From positions 528,403 to 592,402 of the forward strand of contig DATAUW010000017.1 of NCBI GenBank assembly GCA_036268055.1: a stretch of 64,000 nt of DNA. Direction: 5' to 3'. Origin of the DNA: Verrucomicrobiia bacterium (lineage in GTDB: Bacteria; Verrucomicrobiota; Verrucomicrobiia; Limisphaerales; Pedosphaeraceae). The translations under genes were made by a program, and so were the position numbers. Under the pieces are notes generated by a model, which saw only the letters and a list, made by a program, of their open reading frames with translations, ran no database searches and was not told the DNA's origin. Below, piece by piece: positions 46,145-55,088 of this stretch (its first letter is position 1; each line of letters opens with the position of its first letter).

Positions 46145-47023
46145 ATGCCGTATATCGTCATTATCATCATTTTGGGAATCATCGAGGGGGTCACCGAATT
46201 CCTACCGATTTCCTCCACCGGCCATCTGCTCATTGCGGAGCACATTCTGCACACCCATCAAACCGACCTCTTCAACGTCGTCATCCAGGCTGGTGCGGTG
46301 CTCGCCGTCATCCCGCTTTTTTCTAAGCGTTTCGACCAATTCATGCATCGCTTCAACGAACCTGCGACACGCGATTATCTGTTGAAAATTATTTTGGCTT
46401 TCGTCATCACGGGCATTGGCGGTCTTATTCTTGAAAAGAAACATTTCAAATTGCCGGAAGAACTTACACCAGTTGCCTGGGCTCTATTGATTGGCGGCAT
46501 ACTTTTCGTGATCGTTGAATCCATGCTCCGCGGAAAACGCATGAGCGATGACGTCACTTGGTCCATCGCTGTTGCCGTCGGCTTTGGCCAATTAATTGCC
46601 GCGATTTTTCCCGGCGCATCGCGCTCCGGCACGACCATCCTCATCGCGCTTCTGCTCGGCCTGAATCGTCCCCTCGCCACCGAATTCTCTTTTCTCGTTG
46701 GCATTCCCACGATGCTGGCCGCCAGCGGGTTTAAAATTTTCAAAGCCCTGCATCATCCTGCCGCCGATGCCCCGCACGAAGATTGGGGGATGGTCATTCT
46801 CTGCTCGGTCGTTGCGGCAATCGTTTCGTTCATCGCGGTGAAATGGCTCCTGCGCTATATCCAAACCCACACCTTCATCGCCTTTGGCTGGTATCGCATT
46901 GTGGTCGGTGGTGGGCTGTTGGTTTTTCTCCTGACGCATCCCGTTAAGCCCCTCCCGCAGCCATCCGCATCCGTCACATTCCCTGCGCCAATCGCGGTCG
47001 CGACTTCTTTAGCTCGTCCGTAA
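46145..47023 (+). CDS. uppP: Undecaprenyl-diphosphatase UppP (BacA)
   Basis: A 292-residue membrane protein that dephosphorylates undecaprenyl pyrophosphate to recycle the peptidoglycan carrier lipid; overexpression gives bacitracin resistance. Motif EGVTEFLPISSTGH (residues 14-27) holds the conserved Glu and Ser/His, and PGASRSGTT (about 155) the second catalytic loop. About eight membrane helices. The frame is open to 46058, but family alignment puts the start at the ATG at 46145 (MPYIVIIIILGIIEG). It is followed, after a short spacer, by a convergent LysM gene. Confidence 0.95.
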   Translation: MPYIVIIIILGIIEGVTEFLPISSTGHLLIAEHILHTHQTDLFNVVIQAGAVLAVIPLFSKRFDQFMHRFNEPATRDYLLKIILAFVITGIGGLILEKKHFKLPEELTPVAWALLIGGILFVIVESMLRGKRMSDDVTWSIAVAVGFGQLIAAIFPGASRSGTTILIALLLGLNRPLATEFSFLVGIPTMLAASGFKIFKALHHPAADAPHEDWGMVILCSVVAAIVSFIAVKWLLRYIQTHTFIAFGWYRIVVGGGLLVFLLTHPVKPLPQPSASVTFPAPIAVATSLARP

Positions 47024-47033
47024 AGAGGTTGAT

Positions 47034-47684
47034 TTATTTCGGTGTGAAACCTTTGGGCGCTGGGATAAAAATCTTCGTGCCCACCTTCAACTTCGCTGGG
47101 TTCACATTCGGATTCGCTTCTTCAATCTGCTTGCTTGAAACTTTTAAACCCTGCTGCTCGCGGCACGCCTGCGCGATGCCTGAGATCGAATCATTTTTTT
47201 GGATCGTGTAATAAAAACCGTTTTGATCACCGACGGGTCCGGGCGCGGTGCCTGAAGTAGTCCCGGCATCTGGCGAAGAAACCATCGGATGCGATGACGC
47301 ACGTGGAACCGGAGCGGACACCGCCTGTCCCAACTCTTCCATTTTCTTTAAAATGAGTTCCTTGTCGGCAGCGCGATTTTTTTCAATTTCCTGCACCGAA
47401 TTGGCAAGTTGCTTGAGGTCATCCGCCGTCGCGTAATTGGCCGACGGTTTGTTCATCTGCAACCGCAAATCCTCAATCTCGCGGCGCAAAGCCTGGATTT
47501 GTTTCGCCTGGTCCGCTTGCGCGGCGAGCAGGTCGTCAATATGCCCTTTGAGGGTGTTGTAATTTTCTTCGGCCTCCTGGCGCGAAGCGATGGCCGCCGC
47601 GCCGCCCGACGTTGAATCCTGCCCGCGCACGATGGGCGAGAGCGAAAGGAGGCAAACTGCCGAAAAACAATAAAATCGTTTCAT
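47034..47684 (-). CDS. Exported LysM-domain protein
   Basis: 216 residues. A signal peptide (MKRFYCFSAVCLLSLSPIVRG) is followed by a coiled-coil region (about 30-110, EENYNTLKGHIDDLLAAQADQAKQI), a Pro/Ser/Gly linker and a C-terminal LysM domain (YTIQKNDSISGIAQA through VGTKIFIPAPKGF). LysM binds peptidoglycan sugars, so this is probably a periplasmic cell-wall protein. The ATG at 47684 is selected as the start of the signal peptide. It converges on uppP, an enzyme of the same pathway, but the genes are in opposite directions. Confidence 0.85.
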   Translation of the reverse strand: MKRFYCFSAVCLLSLSPIVRGQDSTSGGAAAIASRQEAEENYNTLKGHIDDLLAAQADQAKQIQALRREIEDLRLQMNKPSANYATADDLKQLANSVQEIEKNRAADKELILKKMEELGQAVSAPVPRASSHPMVSSPDAGTTSGTAPGPVGDQNGFYYTIQKNDSISGIAQACREQQGLKVSSKQIEEANPNVNPAKLKVGTKIFIPAPKGFTPK

Positions 47685-47766
47685 GCAGCGAAAATAGGTT
47701 TGCACCCCCTTCAGCGCAAGCGGCATTTTGATTTTCCGTTACGCGGACCGCAATCACTCACGAATT

Positions 47767-48135
47767 CTAGGCCGGATTTTGACTCGAACTGGGTTCCTTT
47801 TCGTATAATTCCACCTTGTGGCCTTCAAAATCTTTGACTACCGCCCGCCGGCCAAATGGCGTGTCAGCCGGCCCGGCAAGCACCGTGGCGTGAAGGTTCC
47901 TTAACTTTCCCAAAGTACTGGATAAAGACGGCACAGAAAATCCCAACCGCGTGGAAGCGGTGCTCTCCATTGGATCAATGCACGGGTATATTTCAAAAAC
48001 GGTTTCCCCAATGGTGCTGCTCAAATGTTCAGGCCCGTTCCCATGCCGGTGCCTGGTAAAATGAAATCCAAGAGCTGCGTAAAAATCTGCCAGCTTATCT
48101 ATATTTTGCGCGCGAATGACTACCAGGCTCAGCAT
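47767..48135 (-). CDS. VOC/glyoxalase-fold protein
   Basis: 122 residues of the vicinal oxygen chelate fold, two beta-alpha-beta-beta-beta units (MLSLVVIRAQNIDKLADFYAALGFHF, then RLGFSVPSLSSTLGKL). Conserved metal-ligand positions cannot be assigned with confidence, though GPEHLSSTIGETVFEIYPC and KDFEGHKVELYE fit the fold. It starts only 7 bases after the stop of an HTH regulator on the same strand, so it is likely cotranscribed with and regulated by it. Substrate unknown. Confidence 0.82.
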   Translation of the reverse strand: MLSLVVIRAQNIDKLADFYAALGFHFTRHRHGNGPEHLSSTIGETVFEIYPCIDPMESTASTRLGFSVPSLSSTLGKLRNLHATVLAGPADTPFGRRAVVKDFEGHKVELYEKEPSSSQNPA

Positions 48136-48142
48136 GGACAGG

Positions 48143-48643
48143 TCATCCTTTCGATTTCAACAAGTTAATAGGAACATCCGCATCTGGAAAAAGAGCCCGC
48201 ATTTCCAATCGTCCGCCGAGCGCCTTGATCGTTGCAGCCAGGGTGCTGAGTTTTACCTCTCCGCGTTTTTCAAACCGTGAGATTGATGGCTGTTTTACCC
48301 CGGCTTTTTTCGCGAGCGTGACCTGGGAATGTCCATACAACTCACGGATATCTCTTAATCCCAGTCGCGGGGCTTTGCCTTTTTCAGCATTCATCAACTG
48401 CACAAGCCTTTGCGCCGCCCGTTCGGGAGTGCGATAAAACTCAGAGGGTCTTTCACCATATCCAGCATCCTCATGAAACAGCCCAAAGCCTTTTCCAGCG
48501 TGATATTTTAATGTGTGGCGTTTTTTGCCGAGGGTTACATCCAGCCAATGACTGCCCCCTTTATGCTCCGGCTCATCTATCTTGATTTGGCTCTGGGGGA
48601 GATACCTGGCTAAAAGTTTTTTAAAATGTTCGATTTTTTCCAT
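48143..48643 (-). CDS. XRE-family transcriptional regulator
   Basis: 166 residues. The first 90 residues contain a HicA-like or nucleic-acid-binding-like alpha/beta region (GGSHWLDVTLGKKRHTLKYHAGKGFGLF), which could be a toxin-type fold. The C-terminal third has a helix-turn-helix of the XRE type (HSQVTLAKKAGVKQPSISRFEKRGE). The N-terminal part may be a fused partner of a toxin-antitoxin pair, but this is uncertain. The ATG at 48643 is chosen because the promoter lies just upstream, giving a leader of about 10 bases. It precedes the VOC gene by 7 bases. Confidence 0.75.
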   Translation of the reverse strand: MEKIEHFKKLLARYLPQSQIKIDEPEHKGGSHWLDVTLGKKRHTLKYHAGKGFGLFHEDAGYGERPSEFYRTPERAAQRLVQLMNAEKGKAPRLGLRDIRELYGHSQVTLAKKAGVKQPSISRFEKRGEVKLSTLAATIKALGGRLEMRALFPDADVPINLLKSKG

Positions 48644-48656
48644 ATTACACAGAGTG

Positions 48657-48684
48657 AATATACCCTGCGTGGAATAGTTGTCAA
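48657..48684 (-). promoter_or_regulatory. Strong sigma-70-type promoter of the XRE gene
   Basis: On the minus strand TTGACA (48684-48679) matches the -35 consensus exactly. A 16-base spacer then leads to TATATT (48662-48657), a near-perfect -10. The start codon at 48643 follows 13 bases after it, so the transcript leader is very short. Confidence 0.75.
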
Positions 48685-48715
48685 CTAACCTCCCAAAGTG
48701 GTTCATTCAACCAAC

Positions 48716-49074
48716 TTAAAAATCCGACTCGTGGGTCTTTCGCCCATCTGTGCCCGGTTTATTGATAAGAATTTTTCCCTCCAAAGTTTCAATGCGGATC
48801 GAGCCATTAGGCCCAATAAAGCTGTAATGCCCTTTGTTGCGATATTTCGCAACGAAGGATATTCGAGAGATTTCACGCGCGAATCTTCTTGTGGGGGATA
48901 CATCCGCCCGTCATTTCGCCAATTTTCCGGCCTGTAGGAGATTCCCGAAAATTCATCTTCCACCGCGTTGAGAATTCCCGCCAACAGTTTGAAAGCATCA
49001 TCAGCGGAACTTGCCGGAGGCGCAGCTTTTAACTGCCGTAAAAAAATCTGCAATCTTTTGGCTTTCGCAGGCAT
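48716..49074 (-). pseudogene. Small conserved protein gene broken by a one-base deletion
   Basis: The ATG at 49074 opens a frame that matches, up to SLEYPSLR, a small conserved protein family (ELSGVPYNP-like SGISYRPENWRNDGRMYPPQ). From about 48845 the original frame diverges (NIATKGITALLG), while the +1 neighbour frame continues with KGHYSFIGPNGSIRIETLEG and ends in NKPGTDGRKTHESDF at the TAA at 48716. One missing A in the AAA at 48845-48847 would explain it. The gene is either inactive or the base is a sequencing error. Function unknown. It lies upstream of the XRE promoter, in the same direction. Confidence 0.72.
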
Positions 49075-49188
49075 GGGTCACCGTAATAGAAAAAATTTCC
49101 ATGACTCAACCCACAAATCACTCATTTCCAAACGTCACCCCTCCATTTTAAACTTTTGCCCCTTGAATATAATACCTATCGTCTCGCC

Positions 49189-50076
49189 GTGACCGTTCTC
49201 GAAGTCATTCAACGCAGCACCGATTTTCTCGCGAAAAAAGATGTTGAATCTCCGCGCCTTCAAGTTGAGCTTCTTCTCTCCCACGTGCTCAAGCTCCCGC
49301 GGATGCAACTGTATCTTAATTTTTCGCGCGAACTTGCCGAACCCGAACTCGCCAATCTTCGCGAACTCGTTCGCCGCCGCGGTCTGCGCGAGCCCCTGCA
49401 ACATATCGTCGGTTCCACTTCCTTTTGCGGCCTCGAACTCAAAGTCACAAATCACGTCCTTGTTCCCCGCCCGGAAACCGAATTGCTCGCCGAGTTTGGC
49501 TGGAATTTTCTCAAGGAACTTCACAACGCGAACACCAATGAAATCACCGCTCTTGATTTCGGCACGGGCAGCGGGTGTCTGGCGATCACGCTCGCCGTGA
49601 AATCTCCAAATGCCCACGTCACCGCCTTGGATATTTCCGAAGACGCTCTTGCCATCGCACGCGAAAATGCAATGGGCCATCAAGTCGAATCGCGCATTGA
49701 ATTTCTTCAGGGCGATGGACTTGCTGCGCTGCCCGCAAGCACCCAATTCAATCTAATCGTCGCCAACCCGCCGTACATTTCCACTGGCGAAATCGCCACG
49801 CTCGATGCTGAGGTCCGCGATTTTGATCCGCGTCTTGCGCTGGATGGCGGCGCCGACGGCCTTGATTTTTACCGCCGTATTTCCAGCGAGGCGCCGGCAT
49901 TTCTCAAACCAAACGCCCGTATTATGCTCGAATTCGGTGACGGCCAGGAGTCCGAGATCCAAAAAATATTTGAATCGCAAAAGTGGATTGTCGAAGCCGT
50001 TAAAGCCGATTACAGTAAGCGCCCGAGAATTTTAATCGCGCGCGCGGGCGAATCGCCTGCGTCGGGCGCGCAGTAG
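49189..50076 (+). CDS. prmC: Release factor glutamine methyltransferase PrmC
   Basis: A 295-residue enzyme that methylates the GGQ glutamine of peptide chain release factors. A helical N-terminal domain (PRLQVELLLSHVLKLPRMQLYLNFSREL) precedes a methyltransferase core with motif I ALDFGTGSGCLAI (about 124) and the catalytic NPPY motif at residues 194-197 (IVANPPYISTGE). The start is set at GTG 49189, which gives the family's usual N-terminus; a TTG at 49156 is in frame. The stop is 15 bases before murA, so the two are probably cotranscribed. Confidence 0.95.
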   Translation: MTVLEVIQRSTDFLAKKDVESPRLQVELLLSHVLKLPRMQLYLNFSRELAEPELANLRELVRRRGLREPLQHIVGSTSFCGLELKVTNHVLVPRPETELLAEFGWNFLKELHNANTNEITALDFGTGSGCLAITLAVKSPNAHVTALDISEDALAIARENAMGHQVESRIEFLQGDGLAALPASTQFNLIVANPPYISTGEIATLDAEVRDFDPRLALDGGADGLDFYRRISSEAPAFLKPNARIMLEFGDGQESEIQKIFESQKWIVEAVKADYSKRPRILIARAGESPASGAQ

Positions 50077-50090
50077 AAAGCGAATTTTAA

Positions 50091-51353
50091 ATGGATAGTT
50101 TATTGATCAAGGGCGGTGTGCCATTGCACGGGGAAGTCACCATCAGCGGCGCGAAAAATGCCGCGCTTCCCATCATGGCGGCGACGCTGCTCACGGGCGA
50201 GCCGTGTGTCATCCGCCGCATGCCGAATCTCAGCGACGTCAAGTTCATGGTGCAAATCCTCGCGTCGCTCGGCGCGCAGGCGTCGCTCGAAGGCGATACC
50301 TTGCGGGTCCACGCGCACAAGATCAAAGGCGTGGGCGATTACGATTTGATCCGCAAGATGCGCGGTTCCATCTGCATCATGGGCCCGCTCCTTGGGCGTT
50401 TGCGCAAGGCCACGGTTTCGCTCCCCGGCGGTTGCATCATCGGCGCGCGCCCAATCAATTTGCATTTGAAAGGCTTTGAAGCCCTTGGCGCAAAAATTAA
50501 AGTCTCCGGCGGTTATGTCCACGCGCACGCGAAGAAATTAATTGGCCGCGAACTTTTTCTCGGCGGACGCGCCGGTTCGACCGTGCTCGGCACCGCCAAT
50601 GTCATGATGGCCGCCACGCTGGCTGAAGGCGTTACGATCATCGAGAGCGCGGCGTGCGAGCCCGAAGTGATTGACCTCGCCAATTTTCTGAATGCGATGG
50701 GCGCGAAAATTCTTGGCGCGGGCAGTCCGACGATTACGATCACCGGCGTCAAAACTTTGCACGGCGCGGAGCACGAAGTCATCCCCGATCGCATCGAAGC
50801 CGCGACTTACGCGATGGCCGCCGCCGCGACCAATGGCGAAGTTACGCTGCTCGGCGCACGTCCCGATCATCTTACGGCAGTTCTCGATAAGCTTCGCGAT
50901 GCCGGTGTGAAAGTGGAACGCCGCGGCACCGCGCTTACGGTGAAACGTGGCGGACGCCTCAAACCGGTGGATGTCACGACGCTGCCCTATTCCGGTTTTC
51001 CAACGGACGCGCAGGCGCAGATGATGGTTTTGATGGCCTTGACGCCCGGTATCAGCATTATCACCGAACGTATTTTTGAATCGCGGTTCATGCACGTGAG
51101 TGAGCTAGCCCGCCTCGGCGCGGATATCGAGATTGAAGGGCCAAGCGCCATCGTCAAAGGTGGCAAGCCCCTGAGTGGTGCGCCGGTTATGGCGAGCGAT
51201 TTGCGGGCATCGGCGGCGCTGGTGATTGCCGGGCTGGCCGCGCAAGGCAGCACGCAGGTCAATCGCGTTTATCATTTGGATCGTGGTTACGAAAACATTG
51301 ACGGAAAATTGCGCCAGCTCGGCGCGCGTATCGAACGAGTGGAGGAAACATGA
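50091..51353 (+). CDS. murA: UDP-N-acetylglucosamine 1-carboxyvinyltransferase MurA
   Basis: A 420-residue enzyme of the first committed step of peptidoglycan synthesis: it transfers enolpyruvate from PEP to UDP-GlcNAc in the cytosol. The reactive Cys is at residue 115 in LPGGCIIGARP, exactly the E. coli numbering, so the enzyme should be fosfomycin-sensitive. The N-terminal KNAALPIMAATLL and TDAQAQMMVLMAL segments are canonical. ATG at 50091. It follows prmC by 15 bases and overlaps the next gene by 4 bases (ATGA). Confidence 0.97.
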   Translation: MDSLLIKGGVPLHGEVTISGAKNAALPIMAATLLTGEPCVIRRMPNLSDVKFMVQILASLGAQASLEGDTLRVHAHKIKGVGDYDLIRKMRGSICIMGPLLGRLRKATVSLPGGCIIGARPINLHLKGFEALGAKIKVSGGYVHAHAKKLIGRELFLGGRAGSTVLGTANVMMAATLAEGVTIIESAACEPEVIDLANFLNAMGAKILGAGSPTITITGVKTLHGAEHEVIPDRIEAATYAMAAAATNGEVTLLGARPDHLTAVLDKLRDAGVKVERRGTALTVKRGGRLKPVDVTTLPYSGFPTDAQAQMMVLMALTPGISIITERIFESRFMHVSELARLGADIEIEGPSAIVKGGKPLSGAPVMASDLRASAALVIAGLAAQGSTQVNRVYHLDRGYENIDGKLRQLGARIERVEET

Positions 51354-51754
51354 GTAAATTAATCGGCGCTTTAATTATCGCACTGGTCATATGGGGCGGT
51401 TACCAGTTGTTTGAAGTTTGGGACACATACGACAAAGACCAAGATGTAAAGGCAAAGGAAGCCGCGGTCGGCCCAGTCAACGGCGATCAACTGCCGGGCA
51501 TGCCCGACAACCTTCGCTCCACCTATGACATCGCACAGAAAAACGGCGCGGTGGGCATTCGGAAGTGGCTTAAGGCTTACGGCCCTAAAATCGAAGACCC
51601 GCGCCTCGCGTGGATCGAACTCGATTACGTGGTCCTCGTTTCGCACGACGACCCGGTTGAAGCCAAAAAAGTTTTTGAAGATGTGAAAGCGCGCATCCAG
51701 CCCAGCTCCCCGGTTTATCCGCGCGTCAAGCAACTTGAAAAAACCTACGAATAA
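51350..51754 (+). CDS. Small membrane-anchored protein downstream of murA
   Basis: 134 residues starting in the murA stop (ATGA). One N-terminal membrane helix (LIGALIIALVIWGGYQLFEVW) and a charged soluble region (VGIRKWLKAYGPKIEDPRLAWIELDYVV). No motif is recognised. Translational coupling to murA suggests a cell-envelope role; otherwise unknown. The gene is convergent with the hybrid kinase, 38 bases apart. Confidence 0.75.
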   Translation: MSKLIGALIIALVIWGGYQLFEVWDTYDKDQDVKAKEAAVGPVNGDQLPGMPDNLRSTYDIAQKNGAVGIRKWLKAYGPKIEDPRLAWIELDYVVLVSHDDPVEAKKVFEDVKARIQPSSPVYPRVKQLEKTYE

Positions 51755-51792
51755 TTTCCAACGGACGGGCGAGTGTATCCGCGAGCCCTGAC

Positions 51793-54300
51793 CTATTTCC
51801 CATCCAAACAGTTTCGGATCAGTCCGATCATTTTTTGCGGCAGGTAAGGCTTCTGCAAAAAGTTCACGCCCTCCTGGATCACAAAGTCCTTCCCGATCAT
51901 GTCGGCGCTGTAGCCGCTCGTGAAGATTGCCTTTAACGAAGGTTTGGCCGCCTGCACCTTTTCCGCGAGGTCGCGTCCGCTCATGCCGTCGGGCATAACG
52001 ATGTCCGTGAGCAGCAAATCTATCTGATCCTTGTGCGCATCCCAAACTTTCAACGCCTCGACGCCGGTCGCCGCTTCGAGCACTTGATAACCCGCGCCCT
52101 TCAAAATTTTGCAAACCAGTTCGCGCACGGGCAATTCATCTTCCACTACCAAAATAGTTTCATTGCCGCCGCGCGGTCCCGGGGTCGCCGAAGTTTTTTC
52201 CGCGCTCGCCGCCGCTTCGCGCACGCACGGAAGGAAAACATGAAATGTCGTCCCTTTGCCGACGGCGCTTTCGACCTCCACCCAGCCAAGATGTTGCTTG
52301 ATGATACCATATACCGTCGCGAGCCCGAGCCCGGTTCCCTTGCCGACTTCCTTCGTCGTAAAGAACGGCTCGAAAATATGCGGCAGCGTCGCCGCATCAA
52401 TTCCCGTGCCGGTGTCGCGCACGCTTAGCCGCACAAACTCGCCCTCGCGACCTTCGGGATGTTCCGCCAGTTTGTCGCTGCTCAAATGCAAAACGGAAAT
52501 GCGAATGGCCAACTGCCCACCGTTGGGCATGGCGTCGCGCGAATTCACCGCCAGATTCAGGAGGATCTGCTCAATCATTCCCACGTCCGCATGCACCACC
52601 GGCTGGTTCGGCGAATAATTGAACTGAAGCGAAATGTCCTCGCCCAAAATCCGCCCCAGCATCTTCGTCAAATTGCTCACCACCGAATTCAAGTCGAGCG
52701 CTTTCGGCTGCATCATTTGGCGGCGGCTGAAAGTCAGCAACTGCCGTGTGAGTCCCGCGGCGCGCTCCGCCGCCTGCGAGATTTGCTCCGCCGAAGTGTT
52801 GTTCGGAACCACGCTTTTTAGCAGGGACGCATGGCCCTGAATCACCGTGAGAATATTATTGAAATCATGCGCCACGCCGCCGGCGAGTTGCCCGATCGCA
52901 TCCATTTTTTGGGACTGGCGCAACTGTTCCTCGAGCCGCTTGCGTTCGGAAGTGTCGCGGAACAAGCCCAGCAGGAGCGTTTGTTGGCCACGCGATTCGA
53001 CGAATGTATTTGAGCCTTCGATCTCGACCGTTTTGCCCGAGCGATAGGTCATCTTTCGCTGGACCTGTCTTGTCATGGTTCGCGTGGCAAAGCGTTCCTT
53101 GTAAAGATCGAGAAGTTGATCAGGGTGTTCTGACTCCGCGAAGGCGATTGTGAACGGTTGTCCTTCCAGGTCTTCGCGGTTCATTTCGGCGAGTTTGCAG
53201 TAAGCCGCGTTGACCGCCACGATGATGCCATTCTCATCCGTCAGCCGCATCGCATCCACCGAATTGTCCCAGACGGAATGAAACCGGATTTCCGAACTGA
53301 CCAGCGCTTCTTCCGCGCGTTTGCGTTCCGAGATGTCGCGCACATGCAGCAGCAACGCGGGCTGGCCGGAAAAATCAATGCGGCTCGTCCGCACTTCCAC
53401 CGGCACTTCGCGGCCTTGCGCGGTCAAAGTTTTCCCCTCGATCTGCTGCATCTCTCCGGCCACTAATTTTTTGTAAAGCGACATCGCCGCTGCCGCTTCG
53501 TCCGGCGGCACCAGTTCGGCCAGGTTTTTTCCGATCAATTCCTGGCGCGTCATTCCCTGCAAACGCGCCGCTGCCGCGTTTGCATCCAGCACGCGGCCTT
53601 CGATGTCCTCGACGAAAACCGCATCGGGCGAATCCTCGAATAATTGACGGAACCGCCGTTCGCTTTCGCGCAATGCCTGTTCCACGCGAATGCGCTCCAG
53701 CGCCCCGCCACAATAATCCGCCAAGGTTTGCAGGCCATCAAGCGCCCGCTGATCGTAGGCATTCAACTTGTAGCTCTGGATGGATAAGATTCCCAGGGCG
53801 CGCGGGCCGTTGCGGATGGGTACGAACATCAGCGAGGCCGATGGGCGCGCCTTGTCGCCGAAGGGAACGGCGTCCGGCGTCATCGCTAGCGGTTCTTCGC
53901 GCAATATCAATTCCGCGCCTTCGCTCAAAATCCGCCGGGAACGCGGCGAAGGAGAGTCTTCGATTTCCGAAGCGGGAATTTCCACCTTGCACCCATCCAC
54001 GGTGTCAATGTTCAGGATGGGAAGAATTTTGTCTTCCTGCGCAGAATAGAGATCCAGCGAGCACGCGTCCCAGCCAAACAATTCTGCCGCGCTGTCCCCG
54101 ATCACGTGCGCCGCGTCTTCGGCGGAAAGCGCGGAACTTAATTGTAATCCCAGCCGCGAAAGCACCGCATTATATTGCAAGGCGCGATGTTGTTCGCTGA
54201 CATCGCGCGAATTGACCACCACGCCCGCAATCTCCGGGTCGTCCAAAAAACTTTTGCAAATCGTTTCGAGATGACGCCACGTCCCGTCGCGATGCCGCAC
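51793..54300 (-). CDS. Hybrid histidine kinase, C-terminal part of a frameshift-split gene
   Basis: 835 residues containing, in order: the end of a PAS domain (GTWRHLETICKSFLDDPEIAGVVVNSRDVSEQ), a GAF-like domain, two more PAS domains (EDSPDAVFVEDIEGRVLDAN, WDNSVDAMRLTDENGIIV), HisKA (QLAGGVAHDFNNILTVIQGHASLL with the phospho-His), HATPase (DTGTGIDAATLPHIFEPFFTTKEVGKGTGLGLATVYG) and a C-terminal REC domain (LLLTDIVMPDGMSGRD). The N-terminal continuation is in the other frame (54170-54952); one extra base between about 54311 and 54325 splits the reading. If the base is an error, this is one intact sensor of about 1050 residues starting at 54952. Confidence 0.85.
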   Translation of the reverse strand: MRHRDGTWRHLETICKSFLDDPEIAGVVVNSRDVSEQHRALQYNAVLSRLGLQLSSALSAEDAAHVIGDSAAELFGWDACSLDLYSAQEDKILPILNIDTVDGCKVEIPASEIEDSPSPRSRRILSEGAELILREEPLAMTPDAVPFGDKARPSASLMFVPIRNGPRALGILSIQSYKLNAYDQRALDGLQTLADYCGGALERIRVEQALRESERRFRQLFEDSPDAVFVEDIEGRVLDANAAAARLQGMTRQELIGKNLAELVPPDEAAAAMSLYKKLVAGEMQQIEGKTLTAQGREVPVEVRTSRIDFSGQPALLLHVRDISERKRAEEALVSSEIRFHSVWDNSVDAMRLTDENGIIVAVNAAYCKLAEMNREDLEGQPFTIAFAESEHPDQLLDLYKERFATRTMTRQVQRKMTYRSGKTVEIEGSNTFVESRGQQTLLLGLFRDTSERKRLEEQLRQSQKMDAIGQLAGGVAHDFNNILTVIQGHASLLKSVVPNNTSAEQISQAAERAAGLTRQLLTFSRRQMMQPKALDLNSVVSNLTKMLGRILGEDISLQFNYSPNQPVVHADVGMIEQILLNLAVNSRDAMPNGGQLAIRISVLHLSSDKLAEHPEGREGEFVRLSVRDTGTGIDAATLPHIFEPFFTTKEVGKGTGLGLATVYGIIKQHLGWVEVESAVGKGTTFHVFLPCVREAAASAEKTSATPGPRGGNETILVVEDELPVRELVCKILKGAGYQVLEAATGVEALKVWDAHKDQIDLLLTDIVMPDGMSGRDLAEKVQAAKPSLKAIFTSGYSADMIGKDFVIQEGVNFLQKPYLPQKMIGLIRNCLDGK

Positions 54301-54952
54301 GCGAAATTTCAGCCGCGTCGTGGTATGCGGCGATGTTCGCCTGGAAAGTCTCGCGCGCGGATTTCAGATCCTCCTCGTGGATAAAAGAAAAAGCGCTCCG
54401 ATCCTTCAATTCCTCCGGACGATAGCCGAGCAGATTTTCCACCGAAGGCGTGTTGTAGAGGAACATACCCTCGCGATCCAACACGCTCACCACGTCCAAT
54501 GAATTTTCCGTGATCGCGCGAAAATGTTTTTCGCGACGCGTCAATTCGCTTTCCGCCCGCAGGCGGTTTTTTCGTTCCTCCGATTCCCGCAAGGCGCGGT
54601 GCACGGCGGGCATGAGGCGTTCCGGCCAATGTTTGAGAACGTAATCGGTGGCACCCGCGCGCAAACTCTGGATCGCCGCCTCCTCGCCGATGGTTCCCGA
54701 GACCAGCAGGATCGGTGTCTCCGGCTGTTTTTCCTGCGCGAGTTTGAGCGCCTTGAGGCCGTCGTAAGTGGGCAGGAAATAGTCGGCGATGATGAGATCG
54801 AAACCGCCTTTTTCCAATGCCGCCTGGAAGTCCTCGCGCGTCTCCACGCACACCATGTCCGGCTCGAAGCCTTCGGCTTCGAGCTTCGACTGCACGAGCG
54901 CCGAGTAGTTCGGGTTGTCTTCCAAATGCAAAACTCGGAGCGGCAGACTCAT
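54170..54952 (-). CDS. REC-PAS sensor part, N-terminal half of the frameshift-split kinase
   Basis: 260 residues in this frame. The first about 125 are a receiver domain (VLHLEDNPNYSALVQSKLEAEGFEP, phospho-Asp in LIIADYFLPTYDG, Lys in VLKHWPERL). A PAS domain follows (FRAITENSLDVVSVLDREGMFLYN, VENLLGYRPEELKD) and breaks off near ANIAAYH. The last about 60 residues are off-frame, because the true continuation RLKFRVRHRDGTWRH lies one base further (see 51793-54300). Natural start ATG at 54952. Either a pseudogene fragment or a sequencing error. Confidence 0.82.
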   Translation of the reverse strand: MSLPLRVLHLEDNPNYSALVQSKLEAEGFEPDMVCVETREDFQAALEKGGFDLIIADYFLPTYDGLKALKLAQEKQPETPILLVSGTIGEEAAIQSLRAGATDYVLKHWPERLMPAVHRALRESEERKNRLRAESELTRREKHFRAITENSLDVVSVLDREGMFLYNTPSVENLLGYRPEELKDRSAFSFIHEEDLKSARETFQANIAAYHDAAEISRAASRRDVASSRNDLQKFFGRPGDCGRGGQFARCQRTTSRLAI

Positions 54953-55088
54953 TGACAGACTTGTAAGCCATGCGCCTGATTTTTACAAGGTGCGAGCCGC
55001 GCGAATTAAATTTTTTTAATCCTGAGTTTTAGAACTTCAAAATACCTTTTGCTGCCGACCGCCGGCATTTATATATAGTCGAAATTTC

